A DNA stretch of 64,000 nucleotides from Exilispira sp964581895 (GTDB lineage Bacteria; Spirochaetota; JAAYUW01), in NCBI GenBank assembly GCA_964581895.1, contig CAZOPR010000003.1, positions 1-64,000 on the forward strand, written 5' to 3'. The notes under the pieces are model-generated. The model did not search any database and was not told the DNA's origin. It saw nothing but the letters and a program-made list of their open reading frames with translations. Below are positions 43,104-51,240 of the stretch, piece after piece. Position 1 is the stretch's first letter. The number at the start of each line of letters is the position of its first letter. The position numbers and the translations under genes are program-made.

Positions 43104-44816
43104 TTAACTCACATCTTCAGCAAGCCAGGTTCTAATAAGTTTAGCGACTTCTTCTGGATGTTCTCTTGCAACATTGATAGCATTTTCTTGCATTTCAAGT
43201 CTTGCTTTTTCTTCCATAGAAAGCTCGACTTCAATGCCTTCTTTTTCAGCAGCACGAAGTGCTTTTTCCCTAAGTTCTTGCTGTTTTCGAAGAAGTTCTT
43301 CTTCTTTAAGTTTCTTCCTTCTTTGAACTTCAGCAGAAATAACTCTATACAAAACTATGATGAGCAAAAATACAAGAATTGAAGCAAATGATGTTATCAA
43401 AGCTTTTCTTAATAAATCTTTTCGTTTGATAATTGCATCTTCTGCTGCAAATTCAGCCTCATGATTAAATGGTATATTTTGAACTGTTACTATATCTCCC
43501 CTTGCTTTATCATATCCTATGGCACCTTTAACAACCTCTTCTATTTTTTTAAGTTCATCATCCGATAAAGGTGTATATTTTCTTTTATACCCAAGTTTTG
43601 TTTTATCAACAACAAGATTTCCTTTACTATCAACCTCTACTTCCCATATTCCATCTACCATTACAGAACATGAAACTTTATTTATTTGATATGGAGTCAT
43701 TGAAGATACTACCTTTTCAGTAGAAACTTCATAATTTTTTGTCTGTTGATTTTCGTTAACCACAACAGAACTTGGTAAAAGTTCTTTATATCCTGGAGGG
43801 ACATTTGGTTCGGTTCCAGGAGGTCCTTCTGGAATAGTCTGAGGACCTTTGTATTCTTTTTGAATTGTTTGTTCAGATATGGTAACATTAGGGACAATGA
43901 CTGAATCATCATAAGGAGTATTTGGATTGTCCGGCTTAATAACTACAGGTATAATTTTGTTGGCTTCACTTTGAACCTGATCAAATCTTATATCTATATC
44001 CAATTGAATATCTATCTTGTTTTTACCTATAATCTTTTGAAGTTGATCCCTTATTCTTTGCTCGATTTTAACCCTTTCTCTTTCCTTTATTTGCAGTTGT
44101 TGTTTAACAATTTCAAGGTAAGCAGTATTATCCTGCGAACTAAAATCAGAGACAATATTGCCAGAAGGATCTGTTATGACGACATTTTCTTCTTTAAGTC
44201 CGGGGATACCAAAGGCAACAAGTTTTTTAATACCTTCTATCTGTTTTCTATTTTCCAGAATATTTGAATAAGGTTTTGGAATAATCGTTAAGGAAGCAGT
44301 AATCTCCTGAGCAGTATTTGAAAAAAGACTTTCTTTTGGCCATGCTATATTAAGGTAACATTCCTCAACTCCATCAAGAAGTTTTAACTGCCTTTCTATT
44401 TCACCTTTTATTGCTCTTTTAAGATTAACATCTCTTTCAAAATCCGTAGTTGTCCATTTTTGAGTATCAAAAAGCTCCCATCCTGTAACATTATTTGGGA
44501 TAATCCCTTGCTGTCCAAGTTTCATCCTCAAAGTTTGTGCAGTTTTTTGATCCTTTACAATGATATATTTATCTTCTTTTGTTGAAAAATCAGCATTCAA
44601 ATCTTGCAAAGCTTTTGTTACTTTTGCATAATCTTCCGGAGTTAAAGGTTTTTGAAACAAAAGAGTCTTATCTGGTTTTGAAGAAAATGCTATTATTATT
44701 ATTAATGCTATTACAATAACGCCTAAAACTGAAAATATAATGATTTTTTGTGTTTGATTTAATTTTGACAGATTTGATGAGAAAAACTCACCAATTTTTT
44801 TGAAAAAATCTCCCAT
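43104..44816 (-). CDS. fliF: Flagellar MS-ring protein FliF
   Basis: A 570-residue MS-ring protein with two membrane helices (about 24-46 and 443-465), YscJ-like domains between them (DVNLKRAIKGEIERQL, LDGVEECYLNIAWP, EITASLTIIPKPYSN) and a cytoplasmic C-tail (EHPEEVAKLIRTWLAED) that binds FliG. The ATG at 44816 (MGDFFKKIGEFF) is chosen for the preceding GGGGAGG; a start at 44843 would be inside that site. It follows fliE. Confidence 0.95.
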   Translation of the reverse strand: MGDFFKKIGEFFSSNLSKLNQTQKIIIFSVLGVIVIALIIIIAFSSKPDKTLLFQKPLTPEDYAKVTKALQDLNADFSTKEDKYIIVKDQKTAQTLRMKLGQQGIIPNNVTGWELFDTQKWTTTDFERDVNLKRAIKGEIERQLKLLDGVEECYLNIAWPKESLFSNTAQEITASLTIIPKPYSNILENRKQIEGIKKLVAFGIPGLKEENVVITDPSGNIVSDFSSQDNTAYLEIVKQQLQIKERERVKIEQRIRDQLQKIIGKNKIDIQLDIDIRFDQVQSEANKIIPVVIKPDNPNTPYDDSVIVPNVTISEQTIQKEYKGPQTIPEGPPGTEPNVPPGYKELLPSSVVVNENQQTKNYEVSTEKVVSSMTPYQINKVSCSVMVDGIWEVEVDSKGNLVVDKTKLGYKRKYTPLSDDELKKIEEVVKGAIGYDKARGDIVTVQNIPFNHEAEFAAEDAIIKRKDLLRKALITSFASILVFLLIIVLYRVISAEVQRRKKLKEEELLRKQQELREKALRAAEKEGIEVELSMEEKARLEMQENAINVAREHPEEVAKLIRTWLAEDVS

Positions 44817-44941
44817 ACCCCCTCCCCAAAAAACAGCAAACAAAAAACTATTTTTTTAAAAATCTACTTTTTATAATCATTACTCCTTTTAGTTTTTCAA
44901 TATAATTATAAATCCTTTTATAAATAATTCAAATTTGGTTT

Positions 44942-45316
44942 TTATCTGATATTGATTAATTCTTTATAACCTGTGATAAGTTTATTAATAACAGATTTTG
45001 TCAAATTTAAAGCTATTTCAGCTTCTTTGGCTGCTATTGTAACTTCATCTATACTTGTATTGTCTGGATCCTCTACCAATTGCTGTTGTAAAAGTTCTGC
45101 ATTGACTATGGCATTATTTGTTCCATTAATTGAATTTGTCAAATAGTTTAAAAAATTTGGAGAATCATTGCTTTTTTCAACATAATTGAAATGCTTTGAT
45201 GAAGTTGATTTCATTGGAACATTGTAACCTGATGGAGTAACTGTTTTTGGATTTGTTACATTTGAAACATTGACATTACTAACAACATTTGAAATAGAAT
45301 TAAAAAAAGATTGCAT
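44942..45316 (-). CDS. fliE: Flagellar hook-basal body protein FliE
   Basis: A 124-residue protein whose C-terminal 75 residues carry the FliE pattern: FLNYLTNSINGTNNAIVNAE, then DEVTIAAKEAEIALNLTKS and VINKLITGYKELINIR. FliE joins the MS ring to the rod. The N-terminal 45 residues are Ser/Asn/Val-rich and variable. AAGGGGGAGGGGATG gives a strong ribosome-binding site. It lies between flgC and fliF. Confidence 0.9.
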   Translation of the reverse strand: MQSFFNSISNVVSNVNVSNVTNPKTVTPSGYNVPMKSTSSKHFNYVEKSNDSPNFLNYLTNSINGTNNAIVNAELLQQQLVEDPDNTSIDEVTIAAKEAEIALNLTKSVINKLITGYKELINIR

Positions 45317-45408
45317 CCCCTCCCCCTTAAAAATATATTAAAAGTTTCAAATATTTTGTAAATGTAAAATAAAGCTTTTTATATTATTACACATCTATTT
45401 ATAAAATA

Positions 45409-45858
45409 TTACTTTAATAAGTCAATACTTTTCATATATAATTGTTTTGCATTATTTATTACAACTGTATTTGCCTCATAACTTCTTGAAGCACTTATTA
45501 AATCTGTCATTTCTTTTACAATATTTACATTAGGCATCATTACATATCCTTTTTTAGGACCGGATTGTATTGCATCTGGATGATTTGGGTCCCAGACCAA
45601 TCTAAAAGGTGCACTATCTGCTTCAATCTTTACGACTTTAACTCCTTTACCAACATTATTTTCATATCCTGCTGGTGTAAAAGGAGATAAGAATTGAGGC
45701 TGCTCATCATATGTTCTGAAAATAACCATCTTCCTTTGATATGCTCCGCCTTCTGGTGTCCTTGTTGTATTTGCATTGGCAATGTTATTGGCTATAACAT
45801 CCATTCTTAATCTTTGAGCAGATAATCCTGTAGATGCAATATTAAAAGCTCCTAACAT
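45409..45858 (-). CDS. flgC: Flagellar rod protein FlgC
   Basis: A 149-residue proximal rod protein: N-terminal FNIASTGLSAQRLRMDVIAN and NIANANTT, with C-terminal VNIVKEMTDLISASRSYEAN. It is the first flagellar gene of the operon in this window. In other spirochaetes flgB directly precedes it, but here only 260 bp of AT-rich noncoding sequence lies between it and psuG. All expected conserved blocks are present. Confidence 0.95.
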   Translation of the reverse strand: MLGAFNIASTGLSAQRLRMDVIANNIANANTTRTPEGGAYQRKMVIFRTYDEQPQFLSPFTPAGYENNVGKGVKVVKIEADSAPFRLVWDPNHPDAIQSGPKKGYVMMPNVNIVKEMTDLISASRSYEANTVVINNAKQLYMKSIDLLK

Positions 45859-45884
45859 AATATTAGCCTTTTTAAGAGATTTTA

Positions 45885-45900
45885 TTATGTATCGGATAAA
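45885..45900 (-). promoter_or_regulatory. Candidate flagellar promoter element (CCGATA) upstream of flgC
   Basis: The minus strand reads TTTATCCGATACATAA, 27 nt before the flgC ATG. The core is shared with the element before fliD (13 of 16 identical) and resembles a sigma-28 -10 box. It lacks a recognisable -35 TAAA at 15 nt. If real, it drives the main flagellar operon. Confidence 0.35.
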
Positions 45901-45937
45901 TCTTATTTTCGATAATAAGAAATTTAGAAATATTTTT

Positions 45938-45971
45938 AATTTATTAAAGTTTTTAATTTATTAAAGTTTTT
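45938..45971. repeat. Two exact copies of a 17-bp direct repeat upstream of flgC
   Basis: AATTTATTAAAGTTTTT is repeated head to tail at 45938-45954 and 45955-45971, about 80-110 bp before the flgC start. It may be a regulator-binding repeat or simple expansion; the low complexity makes either possible. Confidence 0.7.
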
Positions 45972-46040
45972 AACTTAGATAAATTTTATAATGTAGAAAA
46001 TTTTTTTCTCTATCTTTTGGTTTGATTTATCTATCTAATT

Positions 46041-46058
46041 ATTAGATAATTATCTAAT
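46041..46058. promoter_or_regulatory. Perfect 18-bp palindrome between psuG and flgC
   Basis: ATTAGATAATTATCTAAT is its own reverse complement and is followed on the plus strand by eight T. No plus-strand gene ends here, so a terminator function would need an unseen transcript. It could be an operator for flgC or an AT-rich hairpin ending psuG transcripts poorly. Confidence 0.4.
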
Positions 46059-46118
46059 TTTTTTTATAATCTAATTTTATTTTATATATTTATTTATTAA
46101 ATAATTATTTAATTTTAT

Positions 46119-47042
46119 TTATAATCTAATTTTACTTATCGCATTTGCAATTTTTGAGGCTACGGCAACATTATTATAAATTAAAGACTTATTTGCATTT
46201 AAAGTCTTACCAGAACTTAATTTCGAAAGCCTTTCCAATAAAAATGGGGTCACTTCTTTTCCTGAAATTCCATTTTCTTCAAGTTCAAAAATAGCCTTAT
46301 CTATAATCTCTGAAACCTGTTCAAAAGGGATTTCATCATCTTTACTTATAGGATTTACTACAAGTATACTACTTTTCAAGTTTAGTTTTTCATTATAAAT
46401 ATATGCATTTGCTATATCATCTACATCATCTGCCTTGATTTGTAAATTAAAACCAGATTTCCTTGAATAAAAAGCTGGAAACTCATCTGTTTTATAGCCA
46501 AATACTGGAACTTCGTAAGTTTCAAGAATTTCAATAGTTTTAGAAATATCCAAAATAGATTTACATCCAGCACAAACAACTATTCCTCCATAAGAAGAAA
46601 GAGCATGAATATCTGCTGAAATATCAAAGGTCTTTTCAGCATTTCTATGGACACCTCCAATCCCTCCAGTTGCGAAACAATCTATTTTTGATTTTCTTGC
46701 AAGAAATAATGTTGCAGCAACTGTAGTGCCAGCATTTAATTTTTTAGCATAACAATATCCCAAATCTTTTGTAGAAGCCTTAAAACATTTATTTGCGTTT
46801 GCTGCCAAAAATTCTATCTCTTTATCATCAAGTCCTATTTTTGCTATCCCATCTATTATACCTATAGTCGCAGGTATCGCTCCATTTTCAATGGCGATTT
46901 TCTGACAATTTTTTGCAACTTCAAGATTGACTGGATAAGGAAGCCCATGGGTAATTATTGTTGATTCAAGAGCGATAACAGGTTTTCCTTCTTCTATAGA
47001 ACCTTTTATACTTGGTGAAATTTTTAAAAACTCTTCATTCAT
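46119..47042 (-). CDS. psuG: Pseudouridine-5'-phosphate glycosidase
   Basis: A 307-residue PsuG/IndA-family enzyme that splits pseudouridine 5'-phosphate to uracil and ribose 5-phosphate. Family blocks are VIALESTIITHGLPYP, GAIPATIGIIDG, ATGGIGGVHR and the C-terminal GISGKEVTPFLLERL. It follows psuK by 60 nt; the pair is a complete pseudouridine salvage pathway, kinase then glycosidase, feeding the pentose phosphate pool. No transporter is nearby. Confidence 0.95.
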   Translation of the reverse strand: MNEEFLKISPSIKGSIEEGKPVIALESTIITHGLPYPVNLEVAKNCQKIAIENGAIPATIGIIDGIAKIGLDDKEIEFLAANANKCFKASTKDLGYCYAKKLNAGTTVAATLFLARKSKIDCFATGGIGGVHRNAEKTFDISADIHALSSYGGIVVCAGCKSILDISKTIEILETYEVPVFGYKTDEFPAFYSRKSGFNLQIKADDVDDIANAYIYNEKLNLKSSILVVNPISKDDEIPFEQVSEIIDKAIFELEENGISGKEVTPFLLERLSKLSSGKTLNANKSLIYNNVAVASKIANAISKIRL

Positions 47043-47102
47043 AAATATCCCCTTTTTAATTTAATTTTAATTTAATATTAATTGACGCCATTTTTTATCT
47101 TT

Positions 47103-48134
47103 CTAAATATTATTTAACTCTTCTAAATATATTAAAACTTCATCTGTCGCTATTTCAACAGATTTTTCAATAGAAAAACCTTCTGAAAATAGCTGGACTA
47201 TCTTTGAAAATAAAAAATCTCCAGCTCCAGTTGTATCTTTAACATTTAAGACTCTTTTGGGTTTGTAAATCAAGTAAGATTTTTCTTTTTTCTTAAATAA
47301 AGTTGAGCCATCAGCTCCATCTGTTCTTAAAATATATTCTATATTTTGCTTTTCCATATAATCAAAAATAGATTCATAACCTTCTAAGAGCTCATTAAAC
47401 TCTAAAGTATCTGGTGAAGTAAAATAAATATTTTTTATTATATCTTTTGCTCTTTTTGTCTTTTCAAGTGAGATTGTTTCAAAAAATATTTTGATTTTTC
47501 TTTCACTTAAATTATTAATAATTTTTTCAAGTTCATCTTTTTGAATATTTGAATCTAAAATAGCTAAATCATTTTCATTTATATTTTTTAAGATAAAAGA
47601 AATTTTTGAAAAGATAAGATTTTTTTCTATTATTCTAAAATCTGCAGTAGCAATATAGCAACTTCCTTTTTGCATTAAAACATTATAAATAGAGGTGGGA
47701 AATTCTTTTGCTATCATAAATATTATTGCTGGTAAATTACTTAAATTAAGGTTTTCCATCTGATTGATTTTAATAGCATTGGCATAATTATTGTTATAAT
47801 CATTGAAATAAGCATTGTTATAATCATTGGAATAAGAATTGTTATAATAATTAGTATAATTATTGGTATAACCTTTGTTATAATCATTACAATAATCTTC
47901 AATAAATATTTTATTGATATTTTTAATATCTGAACTTTCTAAAATAATTTTACCAAAAGGATCATTACCAACTGTTGTAATAAAAATTTTTCCTTTTATT
48001 TGCAAAAACTTAAAAATATTATATCCAACTCCACCTATTCTATATGTAAAATCTGATGGGTTTGATGTTCCTTTTATAAAATTTTCTTTAGTAAAAATAA
48101 AATCTAAAGATATTCCACCAAAAATATAAATCAT
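47103..48134 (-). CDS. psuK: PfkB-family kinase, probable pseudouridine kinase PsuK
   Basis: A 343-residue ribokinase-fold kinase. IYIFGGISLDFIF and YRIGGVGYNIFKFL form the N-terminal substrate region and NVKDTTGAGDFLFSKIV is the C-terminal catalytic motif with its base in GAGD. The neighbouring psuG makes pseudouridine the likely substrate. Residues about 83-123 are a Tyr/Asn repeat (YxNDYNNx, period 8) encoded by a 24-bp tandem repeat and absent from normal PfkB proteins; it lies in a probable surface loop. Without the insert the length is standard. Confidence 0.85.
   Translation of the reverse strand: MIYIFGGISLDFIFTKENFIKGTSNPSDFTYRIGGVGYNIFKFLQIKGKIFITTVGNDPFGKIILESSDIKNINKIFIEDYCNDYNKGYTNNYTNYYNNSYSNDYNNAYFNDYNNNYANAIKINQMENLNLSNLPAIIFMIAKEFPTSIYNVLMQKGSCYIATADFRIIEKNLIFSKISFILKNINENDLAILDSNIQKDELEKIINNLSERKIKIFFETISLEKTKRAKDIIKNIYFTSPDTLEFNELLEGYESIFDYMEKQNIEYILRTDGADGSTLFKKKEKSYLIYKPKRVLNVKDTTGAGDFLFSKIVQLFSEGFSIEKSVEIATDEVLIYLEELNNI
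47790..47885. repeat. 24-bp tandem repeat coding for an 8-residue Tyr/Asn repeat in psuK
   Basis: Units start at 47790, 47814, 47838 and 47862. The first two, ATTGTTATAATCATTG plus AAATAAGC or GAATAAGA, differ at two bases; the third and fourth are more diverged, and a partial fifth follows. The period of 24 keeps the frame, so copy number may vary without loss of the kinase. Confidence 0.85.
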
Positions 48135-48435
48135 ATAAAACCTTCAAGATTATTGTTAAAAATATTTTTAACCAGGATAATTTAAGAGAAAATTTAATCA
48201 ACAATTTATGATTAAAATCTGAAGTTAACAAGAAGCTAAATTTTGAAATAAATTTTAATCCAATAGTCTTGCTTTTTGCAGATTAAATAGCACTAGATAA
48301 AATACCATTAGATTAAATAGTATTGGACAAAATAAGATTAGATTAAATAATATTTGGATAATATTGTATTTATTTTATTTGAGAAATTTTATTTGAAATA
48401 ATAGCTTTAGAGAAAATCTTGCTTTTAAGTAAATA
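48135..48435. other. Intergenic region with a 30-bp tandem repeat
   Basis: These 301 bases lie between psuK and a small membrane protein gene, both minus. At 48280-48309, 48310-48339 and 48340-48361 a 30-bp unit starting AGATTAAATAG recurs 2.7 times with a few differences. Otherwise the region is low-complexity AT; no gene or clear promoter is seen. Confidence 0.7.
48280..48361. repeat. 30-bp tandem repeat, 2.7 copies
   Basis: Unit consensus AGATTAAATAGTATTRGACA followed by AAATAMGATT. There are no unique spacers between units, so this is a minisatellite and not a CRISPR. It lies roughly 150-230 bp upstream of psuK (minus strand). Confidence 0.8.
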
Positions 48436-48744
48436 CTACTTCTGTGTAAAGGAGTATAACCAGTTGGAGTACTTAAAAGTCGCTATAACTTTATCTTTAG
48501 GAAAATTTAATACCTTTTTCAGGTTTGATTTCATAGATGAAAAATCTTTTGTTCTCTTTAATATGCTATTTGGAGAGCTTATAAATGGGTAACCTGTTCC
48601 AGATCGAATAAACCAATGGGTTGCTCCTTTGCTTATAGCACCTGGAGGGATAATATAAAAACCAGTAAAGAAATAAAAGGCTAAAAACAAAATAAGTATC
48701 AAAAGAATAACAAATAAAAGAGTATTTTTTCTTTTTTTACTCAT
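48436..48744 (-). CDS. Small single-pass membrane protein, unknown
   Basis: A 102-residue protein: a basic start (MSKKRKN), one long hydrophobic helix (residues 8-27), then IIPPGAISKGATHWFIRSGT and a basic C-terminal domain. The hydrophobic segment lacks a lipobox; it may be an uncleaved anchor with the C-terminal part outside. I recognise no family. It is located between psuK and tmRNA, with AAAGGA upstream of its ATG as a ribosome-binding site. Confidence 0.6.
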   Translation of the reverse strand: MSKKRKNTLLFVILLILILFLAFYFFTGFYIIPPGAISKGATHWFIRSGTGYPFISSPNSILKRTKDFSSMKSNLKKVLNFPKDKVIATFKYSNWLYSFTQK

Positions 48745-48886
48745 AAAAAATCCTTTGTGTCTTATCTTTCTTATGCTTCATCACAAATAATTATTGTATA
48801 TTTTCAAATTAATTCAAATTGATCAAGTTTTAAAATTTAACCAGGTTTTATAATTTAATTTTTGCAATTTTTAATGTTGAAAAGCT

Positions 48887-48948
48887 TAGCAAATTCTGAA
48901 ATTTTAAGCTTATCTTTTAAAAAGAGACTTAACAACAAAAAAATAAAT
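48887..48948. repeat. 62-bp dispersed repeat, copy 1 (beside tmRNA)
   Basis: This segment and 53833-53894 agree at 55 of 62 positions, and the last 33 bases (AAAAAGAGACTTAACAACAA and onwards) are the same. It contains a small complementary pair around TTATC...GAGACTTAA. Copy 1 lies just beyond the 3' end of tmRNA (minus strand). Both copies are intergenic. Confidence 0.75.
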
Positions 48949-48968
48949 TGCTTAGAAAATAAGGATAT

Positions 48969-49309
48969 TGGAGGTGGGGAGAGTTGAACTCCCGTCCTAC
49001 AAGGTTCGTTAACCGATATCTACATGCTTAGGAATTTTTTAATCTCGTTTATTTCAAGAAAAATTCCAAACTTGAAACAAACCAGTCTGTAGTTTTACTT
49101 CCTTCTCCCAGACAAAGAAGAAAGTTCGCTTCTGTATTCGGGGGAAGTTCTGAAACCAGAAGCAATCTCAGACTTCCCTGCTACTTTTAATTAAGCAGCA
49201 AGTGCAAGTGAATTGTTGTCAATTCGTTTTTTTCTGAAGTTTAAAGACTTTCAGAAGGTCTGCATGCAATCTGTTACCTTGCCTTACAGTCGAAACCAGA
49301 TTCACCCCC
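48969..49309 (-). ncRNA. ssrA: tmRNA (ssrA)
   Basis: Transfer-messenger RNA that rescues stalled ribosomes. The 5' end GGGGGTGAATCTGGTTTCGA and the 3' end (a T arm with GGGAGTTCAACTCTCCC, then CACCTCC) form the 7-bp acceptor stem GGGGGTG/CACCTCC; the discriminator A is at 48969. CCA is not encoded (ATA follows), so it must be added. The tag reading frame ends GAC AAC AAT TCA CTT GCA CTT GCT GCT TAA, giving ...DNNSLALAA, which has the canonical LAA degradation end. The resume codon upstream of it is not certain. The length of 341 nt is normal. Confidence 0.95.
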
Positions 49310-49366
49310 AAAAAAGGTGAATTTAATCAAAAATAAGATTTTATTTATATTTATATCTCGATTAAA

Positions 49367-49395
49367 TAGATAACAAAATAAATGAAAAATGTCAA
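49367..49395 (-). promoter_or_regulatory. Candidate sigma-70 promoter for tmRNA
   Basis: On the minus strand TTGACA (49395-49390) is followed after 17 nt by TATCTA (49372-49367). Transcription would start near 49360, leaving about 50 nt of leader to be removed from the tmRNA precursor by RNase P, as is usual. Confidence 0.5.
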
Positions 49396-49414
49396 ATTTT
49401 TTTTAATTTTTTTA

Positions 49415-49442
49415 TTGCTAAAATAAAATATTTTTTTATACA
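49415..49442 (+). promoter_or_regulatory. Candidate promoter for the hydrogenase gene
   Basis: TTGCTA (49415-49420) and TATACA (49437-49442) are spaced by 16 nt, about 30 nt before the hydA ATG. AGGGAGAT supplies the ribosome-binding site. Both hexamers are imperfect in very AT-rich DNA. Confidence 0.4.
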
Positions 49443-49470
49443 TAAAGCAACCAGCATTCAGGGAGATAAA

Positions 49471-51240
49471 ATGGTTAAGTTAAAAATTGATGGAAAAGAA
49501 GTTGAAGTAGATAATGGTACAACCATACTAAGAGCTGCTTTAAAACTTGGAATAAATATACCTACTTTATGTTACCATGAGGATTTACCACCGACTGGAA
49601 ATTGTGGAATCTGTGTTGTTGAACAAAAAGGTGGAAAAACTGTTAGGGCTTGCTCAACTCCAGTTGTTGAAGGGATGGAGATTTACACCAGGACACCAAC
49701 ACTTTTAAGGGCAAGAAAAACAGTTGTTGAACTACTTTTATCAAATCATCCAAATGATTGTCTTGAATGCCCCAAAAATGGAGTCTGTGAACTTCAAAAA
49801 ATAGCTGCAAGTCTTGGTATCAGAAAAATTTCCTATGACCATATCGATAGGACTATCACAAAGGTTGATGATTCATCACCATCTATAATACTACGACCTT
49901 CATATTGTATTCAATGTGGTAGATGTACACAGGTCTGTCAGAATGTTCAAAATGTTCATGCTCTTGAGACAAGTTTTAGAGGTTTTTCATCTTTTGTTGG
50001 ACCAACAATGGAAAGAGTACTTAATGAATCTGAATGTGTTAAATGTGGGCAATGTTCGGCAGTTTGTCCTGTTGGTGCTATAGTTGAGAAGGATGACACT
50101 TCTTTAGTATGGAGTGCATTAAATAATCCAGAACTTATAGTTGTCGCTCAAGAAGCTCCAGCTGTTAGAGTCGCCTTGGGTGAAGAATTTGGCTTACCAG
50201 TTGGAACAAATGTTGCTAAAAAAATGTATACTGCTCTTAGAAAACTTGGTTTCAAATATGTTTTCGATACAAACTTTGGAGCAGATTTAACTATTATAGA
50301 GGAAGCATCTGAATTTGCTGAAATTTTTAAAGAAAATCCAGAGGAGTTCCCTTTAATAACAAGCTGCTGCCCATCATGGGTTGATTATCTTGAAAAATTT
50401 TTCCCTGACTTAATTTCACATTTCTCTACCGCAAAATCACCTCATCAGATGCTTGGAACTATGGTTAAAACATATTGGGCTCAGAAGATGAATATACCTG
50501 CTGAAAAGATCTTTCTTGTATCTGTTATGCCATGCACAGCAAAAAAATATGAGATTGATAGAATGGAAGATATGTATGCATCTGGTTATAAGGATGTTGA
50601 TGCCACTATAACAACAAGAGAATTGGCAAGAATGCTAAAACAGGTGGGAATAGATCTTCCAACCTTAGAAGATGGTGAAGCAGATAGTCCACTTGGTGAA
50701 TATTCAGGGGCAGGAACTATTTTTGGAGCATCTGGTGGTGTTATGGAAGCAGCACTTAGAACCGCTTATTTTTATATTACAGGCCATGAACTTTCAAATC
50801 CAGATATTCCTTTTGTTAGAGGTGCAAAAGGTATAAAAGAAGGAGAAATAGAGGTTTTAGGTAAAAAAGTCAGGATTGCGGTTGCATCTGGTCTTTCAAA
50901 TGTTGAAAAGACACTATTAAAAGTAAGAGAGGCAAAAGAAAATAAAAAGGAAATGCCATATCATTTTATCGAAGTAATGGCTTGTTTTGGTGGATGTGTT
51001 GGTGGAGGTGGTCAACCTTATGGATCTACAATAAAGAAAAGAGAGCTAAGGGCTCAGGCTCTATATAGTGAAGATAAATCTTTACCTCATAGAGAATCTC
51101 ACAATAACCCATCTATTCAAAAACTTTACAAAGAATTTCTTGAAAAGCCACTTTCAAGTAAATCAAAAAAATATCTGCATACTCACTATATCCCAAGGCC
51201 ACTATATAAAGGTGTGCATGGCGGTAAGTGGAGAGAATAA
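49471..51240 (+). CDS. hydA: [FeFe] hydrogenase, monomeric CpI-like (M3) architecture
   Basis: A 589-residue hydrogenase. In order: [2Fe-2S] ferredoxin domain (C34, C45, C48, C61); His-ligated [4Fe-4S] (H93, C97, C100, C106); two [4Fe-4S] clusters (C146, C149, C152, C156 with C189, C192, C195, C199); H-cluster domain with TSCCPSW (C299 proton relay, C300), MPCTAKK (C355) and MACFGGCVGGGGQP (C505, C509). The small-subunit-like tail is fused. This is the layout of Clostridium pasteurianum CpI, also found in HydA of electron-bifurcating complexes. No hydB, hydC or maturase hydEFG is adjacent, so it is unclear whether it acts with ferredoxin alone or in a complex. Reversible H2 production in fermentation is the likely role. 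Confidence 0.95.
   Translation: MVKLKIDGKEVEVDNGTTILRAALKLGINIPTLCYHEDLPPTGNCGICVVEQKGGKTVRACSTPVVEGMEIYTRTPTLLRARKTVVELLLSNHPNDCLECPKNGVCELQKIAASLGIRKISYDHIDRTITKVDDSSPSIILRPSYCIQCGRCTQVCQNVQNVHALETSFRGFSSFVGPTMERVLNESECVKCGQCSAVCPVGAIVEKDDTSLVWSALNNPELIVVAQEAPAVRVALGEEFGLPVGTNVAKKMYTALRKLGFKYVFDTNFGADLTIIEEASEFAEIFKENPEEFPLITSCCPSWVDYLEKFFPDLISHFSTAKSPHQMLGTMVKTYWAQKMNIPAEKIFLVSVMPCTAKKYEIDRMEDMYASGYKDVDATITTRELARMLKQVGIDLPTLEDGEADSPLGEYSGAGTIFGASGGVMEAALRTAYFYITGHELSNPDIPFVRGAKGIKEGEIEVLGKKVRIAVASGLSNVEKTLLKVREAKENKKEMPYHFIEVMACFGGCVGGGGQPYGSTIKKRELRAQALYSEDKSLPHRESHNNPSIQKLYKEFLEKPLSSKSKKYLHTHYIPRPLYKGVHGGKWRE

Noticed and set aside
42879..43382. Open plus-strand frame rich in Phe/Leu/Ser, like a membrane protein
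   Set aside because: It runs through the pyrimidine-rich repeat and over the antisense of fliF; the frame is open only because of composition. No ribosome-binding site.
45859..46118. Possible degenerate flgB upstream of flgC
   Set aside because: Neither strand has a frame with rod-protein sequence; only 260 bp of AT-rich repeats is available.
49471..51240. NuoG subunit of complex I
   Set aside because: The H-cluster motifs TSCCPSW, MPCTAKK and MACFGGCVGGGGQP with all ligand cysteines are those of hydrogenases; no nuo genes are nearby.
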